Notes: generated by a model from the letters alone, not told the origin. A DNA stretch of 6,832 nt from Bacteroidaceae bacterium (GCA_017548225.1 JAFYMV010000168.1:1-6832), one strand, 5' to 3'. Shown: positions 1 to 6,549, numbered from the stretch's first letter. Translations and numbers: made by a program.

Positions 1-23
1 ATGAGTCAGAATACATAAATAAA

Positions 24-55
24 TTTGGTGTTTCTCTTACCTTGCACTAAATTTG
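24..55 (+). promoter_or_regulatory. Bacteroidetes-type promoter of topA-aroK
   Basis: A -33 element TTTG lies at 24-27 and a -7 element TAAATTTG at 48-55, separated by 20 bp. This fits the established Bacteroidetes sigma-ABfr consensus (TTTG, 19-21 bp, TAnnTTTG). Transcription would start near position 62, giving a leader of about 24 nt before the topA ATG at 86. The octamer TAAATTTG also occurs at 20-27, so the upstream copy supplies the -33 TTTG of the downstream promoter and could itself be the -7 box of an earlier promoter whose -33 lies outside the window. The match is seen in the sequence; activity is inferred. Confidence 0.8.
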
Positions 56-85
56 CGCCAAAAATCGTGAAAGCGCTTTGATATT

Positions 86-2419
86 ATGCAAAAGAATCTA
101 GTAATTGTTGAGTCACCGGCTAAAGCCAAAACGATAGAGAAATTTCTTGGTAGAGACTACAAAGTGATGTCAAGCTTCGGGCACATACGCGACCTGAAGA
201 AGAAGGATTTCAGCATCGACACGGATACATTCATCCCTACCTACGAAATCCCTACCGACAAGAAAAGAGTAGTGGAAGAACTGCGCAAAGCTTCGGAACA
301 GGCCGAAATGGTGTGGCTCGCATCCGATGAAGACCGCGAGGGAGAAGCCATCAGTTGGCACTTGTATGAGGTATTGGGACTGACACCCGAGAAGACAAAG
401 CGCATCGTATTCCACGAAATCACAAAGGATGCCATTACCCATGCGATACAGACTCCACGAGAGATAGATATCAACCTTGTCAACGCACAGCAGGCCCGAC
501 GCGTGCTCGACCGCATCGTGGGCTTCAAGCTGTCGCCCGTACTGTGGAAGAAGGTGAAGCCGTCGCTCTCTGCCGGACGCGTGCAGTCAGTAGCCGTAAG
601 ACTCATCGTAGAGCGTGAGCGCGAAATCGCATCCTTCCAGAGCGAGGCTTCATACCGTGTAGTGGCTGTCTTCATGGTACCCGACACCGAAGGGAATATG
701 GTGGAGCTGAAGGCTGAGTTGAGCACTCGATTCAAAGAAAAGGCTGAAGCGGAAGCGTTCTTGCAGTCATGCAAAGATGCTTCGTTCACCATCGAGGAGG
801 TGCAGACCGAGCCCTTCAAGAAATCGCCCGCCGCACCCTTCACCACCTCAACACTACAGCAGGAGGCTGCCCGCAAATTGGGTTTCTCGGTATCGCAGAC
901 GATGACTCTCGCACAGCGACTCTACGAATCGGGACAAATCACCTACATGCGTACCGACTCTACCAACCTCTCATCACTTTGTCTCGGCGCCAGCAAGAAG
1001 GTGATCACCGAGCACATGGGAACAGAGTACCACAAGGCACGCAACTTCAAGACAAGGAGCAAGGGTGCACAAGAGGCTCACGAAGCTATACGCCCTACCT
1101 ATATGGACAGACAAACGATAGAGGGTTCATCGGCCGAACGCCGCCTCTACGAACTGATATGGAAGCGTACTCTCGCTTCACAGATGGCCGACGCACTGAT
1201 CGAGAAGACCACCGCAACAATCAGCAAGGAGGGCTCACCCTACACCTTCACTGCCATTGGCGAGGTGGTGTCATTTGACGGATTCTTGCGCGTATACCGC
1301 GAATCCATCGACGATGAGGCACAGGACGACAAGCAGAACGGCAACATGCTGCCCCCGCTGCATTGCGGACAGCAGCTCCAGTACAGCGAGATACAGGCTA
1401 CCGAACGATATACACAGGCTCCACGCCGATACAATGAGGCCAGCCTCGTACACAAGCTCGAAGAGTTGGGCATAGGACGCCCCTCAACCTACGCGCCTAC
1501 AATCAGCACTATCCAAAACCGCGAATATGTGGTCAAGGAGGACTTGAACGGAAAAGAGCGCACCATCAACATCATCAAGATGAAGAATGGCAAGCTGACC
1601 GACAAGCAGACAACCGAAGCCTACGGCAAGGAGAAGGCACGACTCGTACCTACAGACATAGGCACGGTGGTCAACGATTTCCTTATCCAATATTTCCCCC
1701 AAGTGCTTGACTATAACTTCACCGCCAACATCGAAAAAGAATTTGACGAGGTGGCAGAAGGCGAAAAGGCTTGGGATGGCGTGATTGCCGAGTTCTACCA
1801 GGAGTTCACTCCCCTTATCGAGCACTCGATGAACGAGAAGCACGAGCGTAAGGTGGGCGAACGCGTACTTGGCATTGACCCCAAGAGCGGACGACAGGTA
1901 TCGGTAAAGATTGGCCGCTTTGGCCCTGTAGTGCAGGTAGGACTGGCTTCTGACACCGAGAAACCCCGCTTTGCGCAGTTGCAGAAGGGACAGTCTATCG
2001 ACAGCATCACATTGGAGGAGGCTATGGAGCTATTCTCTCTCCCCCGCACACTCGGCGAGCACGAGGGCGAGGCAATGGTGGCCAATGTGGGTCGCTTCGG
2101 TCCCTACATACAGTGGGGCAAGCAGTATGTGAGCCTGCCCGCCGGCACCGACCCTATGGTAATCTCTTTAGAGGAGGGTATCGAACTCTTCGAGAAGAAA
2201 CGCCAGTTTGAGCAGCAGCGACAAATCAAGACCTTTGACGAAAATCCCAATGTGGAGATTCTCAACGGACGCTACGGACCCTACATCGCTATGGGCGGAA
2301 AGAACTACAAGATACCTACAGGAACCGACCCTGCCACTCTCGACCTGGCTGCTTGCATGGCCATCATCGAGAAGGCTGCCGAGAAGCCAGCAACGCCCCG
2401 TCGACGCAAAAGCAAATAA
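86..2419 (+). CDS. topA: DNA topoisomerase I (type IA), zinc-ribbon-free
   Basis: This enzyme relaxes negatively supercoiled DNA in the cytoplasm by cutting and resealing one strand. The 777 residues begin with a Toprim domain (about 1-115) holding catalytic Glu9 in VIVESPAKAK and the metal-binding acidic triad Asp81, Asp83, Glu85 in ASDEDREGE. The nucleophile is Tyr287 in GQITYMRTDS, with the conserved Arg289 two residues on. The E. coli enzyme ends in cysteine zinc ribbons; here there are three TopoI C-terminal repeats, marked by RFGP (611-614), RFGPYI (670-675) and RYGPYI (729-734), and then a basic tail, PRRRKSK. Only four scattered cysteines occur, so no zinc ribbon is possible. This C-terminus is normal for Bacteroidetes. 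The start matches the family N-terminus, has no Shine-Dalgarno sequence, and sits about 24 nt after the predicted transcription start. Probably cotranscribed with aroK. Confidence 0.98.
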   Translation: MQKNLVIVESPAKAKTIEKFLGRDYKVMSSFGHIRDLKKKDFSIDTDTFIPTYEIPTDKKRVVEELRKASEQAEMVWLASDEDREGEAISWHLYEVLGLTPEKTKRIVFHEITKDAITHAIQTPREIDINLVNAQQARRVLDRIVGFKLSPVLWKKVKPSLSAGRVQSVAVRLIVEREREIASFQSEASYRVVAVFMVPDTEGNMVELKAELSTRFKEKAEAEAFLQSCKDASFTIEEVQTEPFKKSPAAPFTTSTLQQEAARKLGFSVSQTMTLAQRLYESGQITYMRTDSTNLSSLCLGASKKVITEHMGTEYHKARNFKTRSKGAQEAHEAIRPTYMDRQTIEGSSAERRLYELIWKRTLASQMADALIEKTTATISKEGSPYTFTAIGEVVSFDGFLRVYRESIDDEAQDDKQNGNMLPPLHCGQQLQYSEIQATERYTQAPRRYNEASLVHKLEELGIGRPSTYAPTISTIQNREYVVKEDLNGKERTINIIKMKNGKLTDKQTTEAYGKEKARLVPTDIGTVVNDFLIQYFPQVLDYNFTANIEKEFDEVAEGEKAWDGVIAEFYQEFTPLIEHSMNEKHERKVGERVLGIDPKSGRQVSVKIGRFGPVVQVGLASDTEKPRFAQLQKGQSIDSITLEEAMELFSLPRTLGEHEGEAMVANVGRFGPYIQWGKQYVSLPAGTDPMVISLEEGIELFEKKRQFEQQRQIKTFDENPNVEILNGRYGPYIAMGGKNYKIPTGTDPATLDLAACMAIIEKAAEKPATPRRRKSK

Positions 2420-2426
2420 TACAAGT

Positions 2427-2957
2427 ATGACCCGCATCCTACTCATCGGATTCATGGCTGCCGGCAAGACAACGCTGGGCAAGGCTTTGGCACGCGATCT
2501 CGATTTGCAGTTCGTCGACCTCGACCACTACATCGAGAATCGCTATCACTGCACCGTATCACAACTCTTTGCCGATCGTGGCGAAGAGGAGTTCCGACAA
2601 ATCGAGCGCAAAATGCTGCACGAGGTGGCTGAATTTGAGGATGTCATCATCTCTACAGGGGGAGGAACTCCCTGCTTCTTCGACAACATGGACTACATGA
2701 ACGGGCAGGGCATCACCGTATTCCTCGAGGCATCTGTCGATGTCATCTATACCCGACTGACCATAGCACGCACACAGCGCCCGTTAGTGGCCAACAAAAC
2801 GGCTGACGAGCTGCGCCAGTACATCACCGACATGCTCGAGCGCCGGGCACCCTACTACACCCAGGCAAAACACTCTTTTTGCGCCGACAGGTTAGAAAAC
2901 ACTTGTCAAGTGGATGAGTCTGTAAAGTTGTTCAAAAAAGAGATTTTACAAGCATAA
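2427..2957 (+). CDS. aroK: Shikimate kinase
   Basis: Transfers phosphate from ATP to the 3-hydroxyl of shikimate, the fifth step of the chorismate (aromatic amino acid) pathway, in the cytoplasm. The protein has 176 residues, the usual length for a stand-alone enzyme. The P-loop GFMAAGKT is at 8-15. Substrate-binding residues follow: the DLD pair Asp31/Asp33, Arg57, and the GGG glycines 78-80. The lid arginine is Arg118 in RPL, and Arg139/Arg140 precede APYY near the end. The frame stays open upstream into topA, but the ATG at 2427 puts the P-loop at the normal distance from the N-terminus and lies 7 nt after the topA stop, so it is the chosen start. The P-loop has Ala11 where many relatives have Gly, while the essential Gly8, Gly13, Lys14 and Thr15 are intact. 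No promoter is visible in the short gap, so it is probably read from the topA promoter. Confidence 0.96.
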   Translation: MTRILLIGFMAAGKTTLGKALARDLDLQFVDLDHYIENRYHCTVSQLFADRGEEEFRQIERKMLHEVAEFEDVIISTGGGTPCFFDNMDYMNGQGITVFLEASVDVIYTRLTIARTQRPLVANKTADELRQYITDMLERRAPYYTQAKHSFCADRLENTCQVDESVKLFKKEILQA

Positions 2958-2965
2958 AGTCACAA

Positions 2966-2989
2966 AAATAGCATAATCGTATGCTATTT
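2966..2989. promoter_or_regulatory. Perfect 10-bp inverted repeat, candidate operator upstream of the Lrp-type gene
   Basis: The arms AAATAGCATA (2966-2975) and TATGCTATTT (2980-2989) are perfect inverted copies around the 4-base centre ATCG. Each arm has only two G/C pairs and the right arm is followed on the + strand by C and nine A, not T, so an intrinsic terminator for aroK is unlikely. The site covers the expected -33 region of the promoter whose -7 box is at 3003-3010. The inner half-site TGCTAT appears again at 3009-3014, next to the predicted transcription start, and AGCATAA occurs at both 2951-2957 and 2970-2976. Lrp/AsnC proteins commonly bind multiple palindromic sites and control their own genes, so an autoregulatory operator is the favoured inference. 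Confidence 0.6.
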
Positions 2990-3010
2990 CAAAAAAAAAG
3001 TCTAAATTTG
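2980..3010 (+). promoter_or_regulatory. Probable promoter of the Lrp / peptidase / sdaA unit
   Basis: A full -7 box TAAATTTG sits at 3003-3010, within the 10-mer CTAAATTTGC that is identical to the one in the topA promoter (47-56). The expected -33 position has only TATG (2980-2983, 19-bp spacing), a 3-of-4 match to TTTG, and it falls inside the right arm of the palindrome. Transcription would start near 3017, leaving a leader of about 33 nt before the ATG at 3050. The weak -33 element suggests a promoter dependent on, or tuned by, a bound regulator. That last point is inference. Confidence 0.6.
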
Positions 3011-3049
3011 CTATCATTTTCACATTTATAGTATACAAAATCTGATGCA

Positions 3050-3511
3050 ATGGAAAAGATTGATGATTTAGACAAAAAAATCTTGGATATCATCTCCAAG
3101 AATGCCCGCATACCTTTCAAAGATGTTGCCGTAGAGTGCAATGTGTCGCGTGCCGCCGTACACCAAAGAGTGCAGCGCATGATGGATCTCGGGGTTATCG
3201 ACGGATCGGGGTATCATGTTAACCCCAAGAAATTGGGTTTCCACACCTGCACCTATGTAGGCCTCAACCTCGCCAAAGGATCCATGTACAAGGAGGCTAT
3301 CGAAGAGCTGAAAGAGATCCCCGAAATCGTGGAAGCACATTTCACCACTGGCCCCTATAGCGTAATCATTAAGCTATACGCCCGCGACAACGAGCACCTG
3401 ATGAATCTGCTCAACGAACGCATACAAGAGATTCCGGGTGTCATGGCTACGGAAACCATGATTTCGCTCGATCAGAGCATCAAGAAAGAGATACCCATCA
3501 CCATAGAATAA
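3050..3511 (+). CDS. Lrp/AsnC-family transcriptional regulator
   Basis: A DNA-binding regulator of the feast/famine type, whose members usually sense amino acids and form dimers or octamers. The 153 residues, a typical length, show an N-terminal winged helix-turn-helix (about 4-55, with the recognition helix around 33-44, SRAAVHQRVQRM) and a C-terminal RAM ligand-binding domain (about 66-141). The turn that is often G-x-x-D in this family reads GPYS (101-104). The start is fixed by the family pattern of LDKKILDII soon after the first Met; an overlapping ATG at 3045 is in another frame and stops after eight codons. The stop lies 4 nt before the peptidase gene, so the two are almost surely cotranscribed. 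The palindrome and TAAATTTG box upstream suggest it controls its own unit. The ligand cannot be told from sequence. E. coli Lrp represses sdaA, which makes the linkage to sdaA here suggestive. Confidence 0.95.
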   Translation: MEKIDDLDKKILDIISKNARIPFKDVAVECNVSRAAVHQRVQRMMDLGVIDGSGYHVNPKKLGFHTCTYVGLNLAKGSMYKEAIEELKEIPEIVEAHFTTGPYSVIIKLYARDNEHLMNLLNERIQEIPGVMATETMISLDQSIKKEIPITIE

Positions 3512-3515
3512 GGCT

Positions 3516-5276
3516 ATGCCCACATTCAACATGGAAGAGGAATATGCCGCGCTGCATTCCTCTTTTCCTATATATAAGCGCCGCCCAATCATCGGCATCA
3601 CGGGCAACTACGACACCGGCAAGTGTACGCTGCTCGAAGGATACTACCGCTCGGTGCTCGAGGCTGGAGGCACACCCCTCATCATCCCTCCCTTTGAGGA
3701 TATCGATGCTATGGGCAGTCTGCTCGACCGTATCGACGGACTCATCTTCTCGGGCGGAAGCGATATCAACCCGCTCTATTTGGATGAGGAGCCGATACAA
3801 GCGCTCGGCTCCATCAACCCTGCGCGCGACTGGCACGAGCTGATGCTTGTACGCCTCGCTGCCAACCGCCAGATACCCATTCTCGGCATCTGCCGCGGCA
3901 TGCAGGTGATGACCGCAGCACTCGGAGGCAAGCTATACCAAGACATCTACAAAGAGGCGTCGGCTACGCTCAAACACAGTCAGAACACCGAGCGCCATGT
4001 GACTACACACACCGTACACATCACTCCAGAGAGCCGCCTCGCAAAGATATTCGGAACAGAGAAGCTACCCGTCAACTCCTTTCACCACCAAGCGGCAAAG
4101 GAGGCGGCACCGGGCTTTGTCGTGTCGGCACTCTCACCCGACGGAATCATTGAAGCCGTAGAGAGCACACAACACAAATCAATGATAGGGGTACAATGGC
4201 ACCCCGAATGCATGATACTTGGGGGCGACCGCACTATGATACCGCTCTTTGAGTGGGTCGTGGGTGAAGCTCGCTCCTTTGCCGATGCTCGAGAACTGCA
4301 CAACCGTACACTCACTCTAGACACGCACTGCGACACACCCATGAAATTTGACCAGCAGATACGCTTCGATAGTCGCGACCCGCGCATCCTTGTCGACCTG
4401 CACAAGATGACCGAAGGGTGTCTCGATGCCACTATCATGGTGGCCTATCTGCGTCAACTGGAACGCGACAGGGCTTCACTCGATGCGGCCTTTGCCAAAG
4501 CAGACCGCCTGCTCAATGAGATAGAGGACATGGTGGAACAAAGCGCCGACAGCGTGGCTATCGCCTATACTCCCGACGACCTCTACCGCCTTAAAGGCGA
4601 AGGCAAACGCGCCCTGATGCTCGGCATTGAGAATGGCTATGCCATAGGAGATGATCCCACACGCGTAGAATATTTCCGCCGTCGTGGCGTGGTGTACATG
4701 ACGCTCTGTCACAATGGCGACAATGACCTGTGCGACTCGGCACGAGGCAATCAAGAGCATGGCGGAATCAGTCCTTTGGGCCTTACCGTCATCAGCGAAA
4801 TGAATCGCGTAGGCATGATGGTGGACCTCTCACATGCTGCCGAGAGCACCTTCTACCAAGCTATCAAGGCTAGTCGAACCCCTATCGTATGCAGCCACTC
4901 ATCGGCACGCGCACTATGCGACCACCCGCGCAACCTAACCGATGAGCAGTTGCGCGCCCTTGCCGCTTCGGGCGGAGTGGCACAAGTGTGTCTTTACGAC
5001 GGATTCCTACGCAAAGAGGGCGGTGCTACTGTGGAAGATGCCGTGCGCCACATCGTACACATGGTCAGTGTAGCTGGCATCGACCATGTAGGCATAGGTA
5101 CCGACTTTGACGGCGATGGCGGCATCATTGGATGTGCCGACGCTTCGGAGGTCATCAACCTTACCCGCGAACTCCGAACCAAAGGATTCAGCAAACAGGA
5201 CATAGAAAAGCTCTGGGGCGGCAATTTCCTTCGCGTCATGAGAGCAGTACAAGCAGCAGCTACTCCTAATTCATAA
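3516..5276 (+). CDS. Bifunctional peptidase: gamma-glutamyl hydrolase (C26) fused to dipeptidase (M19)
   Basis: A 586-residue fusion of two complete enzymes. Residues about 24-250 are a class-I glutamine-amidotransferase-like hydrolase of the PuuD type (peptidase C26), which cleaves gamma-glutamyl amide bonds. The nucleophile is Cys126 in GICRGMQ, with His229 and Glu231 in QWHPE, plus the family motif NSFHHQ (187-192). After a short linker, residues about 265-578 form a renal-dipeptidase-type zinc enzyme (peptidase M19) with ligands His271 and Asp273 (DTHCDTP), bridging Glu372, His440 and His461, substrate-contact His399, and catalytic Asp530 in GTDFDG. The spacings 372-399, 440-461 and 461-530 equal those of the mammalian enzyme as I recall it. 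There is no signal peptide or lipobox, so it should be cytoplasmic, unlike many M19 enzymes. Plausible substrates are glutathione-like or other gamma-glutamyl peptides, cut first at the gamma bond and then as dipeptides. A second in-frame ATG at 3531 is an alternative start. It lies between the regulator and sdaA. Confidence 0.94.
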   Translation: MPTFNMEEEYAALHSSFPIYKRRPIIGITGNYDTGKCTLLEGYYRSVLEAGGTPLIIPPFEDIDAMGSLLDRIDGLIFSGGSDINPLYLDEEPIQALGSINPARDWHELMLVRLAANRQIPILGICRGMQVMTAALGGKLYQDIYKEASATLKHSQNTERHVTTHTVHITPESRLAKIFGTEKLPVNSFHHQAAKEAAPGFVVSALSPDGIIEAVESTQHKSMIGVQWHPECMILGGDRTMIPLFEWVVGEARSFADARELHNRTLTLDTHCDTPMKFDQQIRFDSRDPRILVDLHKMTEGCLDATIMVAYLRQLERDRASLDAAFAKADRLLNEIEDMVEQSADSVAIAYTPDDLYRLKGEGKRALMLGIENGYAIGDDPTRVEYFRRRGVVYMTLCHNGDNDLCDSARGNQEHGGISPLGLTVISEMNRVGMMVDLSHAAESTFYQAIKASRTPIVCSHSSARALCDHPRNLTDEQLRALAASGGVAQVCLYDGFLRKEGGATVEDAVRHIVHMVSVAGIDHVGIGTDFDGDGGIIGCADASEVINLTRELRTKGFSKQDIEKLWGGNFLRVMRAVQAAATPNS

Positions 5277-5292
5277 CGACTAACTCCTAATT
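5262..5292 (+). repeat. Two copies of a 10-bp direct repeat spanning a stop codon
   Basis: ACTCCTAATT occurs at 5262-5271 and 5283-5292, with starts 21 bp apart. The first copy encodes part of the last residues of the peptidase (TPNS) and the second lies in the gap before sdaA. This may be a remnant of a short-repeat expansion that added a few residues to the C-terminus. No known function can be assigned, and chance similarity in A/T-rich sequence is possible. Confidence 0.5.
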
Positions 5293-5298
5293 AAAGAT

Positions 5299-6531
5299 AT
5301 GTACTCACTAAAAGAACTCTACCGCATAGGCCATGGCCCCTCAAGCAGCCATACAATGGGTCCGCGCAATGCTGCTACCCAATTTCTAAACCGCAATAAC
5401 GGAGCTGCACACTTCGAAGTAACCCTTTACGGAAGCCTCGCAGCTACTGGCAAGGGACACATGACTGACCAAGCAATCCTTGAGGTGCTGGGCGAGGAGC
5501 GCACCTCCATCGTGTGGGAGCCCAAGACCTTCCTTACCTTTCACCCCAATGGCATGAAATTCCGCGCCCTCAACGCTGCTGGCGAGCGCACCGACGAGTG
5601 GACCGTCTATAGCGTAGGTGGAGGTGCATTGGCCGAAGAGGGTCAAGCACCCATCGAGCACAAGCAGGTATACACCATGAATACAGCTTCAGAAATTCTC
5701 TCATGGTGCATCAGCACCGGCAAGAGCTATTGGGAGTATGTGGAGGAGTGCGAGGGTCCCGAGATATGGGACTATCTGCGCGAGGTATGGAACACCATGA
5801 AGGCTGCCGTACAGCGTGGTCTTGAGCAAGAGGGTGTACTTCCCGGACCTCTTTGCCTGCGTCGCAAGGCGGCCAACTATTATGTGCGTGCTGAAGGATA
5901 TCAGCAGTCGATGCGTACGCGCGGACTGCTCTTTGCCTACGCCCTTGCCGTAAGTGAAGAGAATGCTGCAGGAGGAAAGATTGTTACCGCGCCTACTTGC
6001 GGCTCGTGTGGTGTATTGCCTGCCGTACTGTATCACCTTTACAAGTCGCGCGACTTCTCCGAGCAGCGCATCATCCGCGCGTTGGCTACAGCCGGACTCT
6101 TCGGCAATATCGTCAAGACCAATGCCTCTATCTCGGGCGCTGAGGTAGGTTGCCAAGGCGAGGTGGGTGTAGCTTGCGCTATGGCTGCCGCAGCTGCCGC
6201 ACAGCTCTTTGGCGGCATGCCCTCACAGATTGAGTATGCTGCAGAGATGGGCCTCGAGCACCACTTGGGACTCACTTGCGACCCCGTATGTGGACTCGTA
6301 CAAATCCCTTGTATCGAGCGTAATGCCTATGCCGCAGCGCGTGCTATGGATGCCAACTCTTACGCCATGTTTACCGACGGTGTGCACCGCGTATCGTTCG
6401 ACAAGGTGGTAGAGGTAATGAAAAAGACTGGACATGACCTCCCCTCACTCTATAAGGAAACCTCTGAAGGTGGTCTCGCACATGACTACAAGCAGATGTG
6501 GGGCAGCGAAGATTCGACAATGTATTTCTAA
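5299..6531 (+). CDS. sdaA: L-serine ammonia-lyase, iron-sulfur-dependent, single chain
   Basis: Converts L-serine to pyruvate and ammonia in the cytoplasm using an oxygen-sensitive [4Fe-4S] cluster; a serine-catabolic enzyme. The 410 residues (E. coli SdaA has about 454) carry an N-terminal beta domain (about 1-125) with the signature GPSSSHTMGP (13-22) and a catalytic alpha domain (about 130-395) with APTCGSCG (231-238), NASISGAEVGCQGEVG (275-290) and LTCDPVCGLVQIPCIERNA (325-343). Cys285, Cys327 and Cys338 have the spacing (42 and 11) of the three cluster ligands described for the Legionella enzyme. In well-studied type-2 enzymes a cysteine at or near the C-terminus is also present and acts as a cluster ligand; here the chain continues past GGLA (391-394) into a tail ending STMYF without any cysteine. 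Spacing of 22 nt after the peptidase and no visible promoter in the gap point to cotranscription with the Lrp-type gene. A strong terminator follows. Confidence 0.97.
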   Translation: MYSLKELYRIGHGPSSSHTMGPRNAATQFLNRNNGAAHFEVTLYGSLAATGKGHMTDQAILEVLGEERTSIVWEPKTFLTFHPNGMKFRALNAAGERTDEWTVYSVGGGALAEEGQAPIEHKQVYTMNTASEILSWCISTGKSYWEYVEECEGPEIWDYLREVWNTMKAAVQRGLEQEGVLPGPLCLRRKAANYYVRAEGYQQSMRTRGLLFAYALAVSEENAAGGKIVTAPTCGSCGVLPAVLYHLYKSRDFSEQRIIRALATAGLFGNIVKTNASISGAEVGCQGEVGVACAMAAAAAAQLFGGMPSQIEYAAEMGLEHHLGLTCDPVCGLVQIPCIERNAYAAARAMDANSYAMFTDGVHRVSFDKVVEVMKKTGHDLPSLYKETSEGGLAHDYKQMWGSEDSTMYF

Positions 6532-6549
6532 ACATTTGGAGAGACATAA

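Noticed and set aside
1..18. ATG-initiated five-codon frame at the left edge
   Set aside because: It ends at once (ATG AGT CAG AAT ACA TAA) and the other frames stop early or show no recognisable product; the edge is treated as the upstream part of the topA promoter region.
70..79. Palindrome AAAGCGCTTT in the topA leader
   Set aside because: A single 10-bp palindrome with no spacer or repeat partner is too short to call a site without comparison to relatives.
241..876. Open frame of 211 codons on the - strand
   Set aside because: It lies entirely inside topA, resembles no family I know, has no promoter, and its Ser/Arg-rich translation is typical of an antisense shadow of a codon-biased gene.
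769..1278. Open frame of 169 codons on the + strand within topA
   Set aside because: It overlaps conserved topA sequence, including the catalytic Tyr287 region, in another frame, and its translation is low-complexity Arg/His/Thr-rich without recognisable motifs.
2208..2426. N-terminal extension of shikimate kinase by 73 codons
   Set aside because: The extension overlaps the end of topA and does not look like any part of the family; the ATG at 2427 gives the normal length and P-loop position.
2966..2999. Hairpin after aroK as an intrinsic terminator
   Set aside because: The stem has only two G/C pairs per arm and is followed by an A tract, not T, on the + strand. An operator role fits better, although partial termination cannot be excluded.
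2958..3049. Possible riboswitch or small RNA in the gap before the Lrp-type gene
   Set aside because: The predicted transcript leader is only about 33 nt and A/U-rich, with no conserved aptamer-like pairing visible.
3045..3071. Eight-codon upstream open frame overlapping the start of the Lrp-type gene
   Set aside because: The ATG is 5 nt upstream in another frame with no ribosome-binding context; it is too short and probably incidental.
5701..6156. Open frame of 151 codons on the - strand
   Set aside because: It is antisense to the conserved catalytic core of sdaA, which explains its length; no domain or start context supports it.
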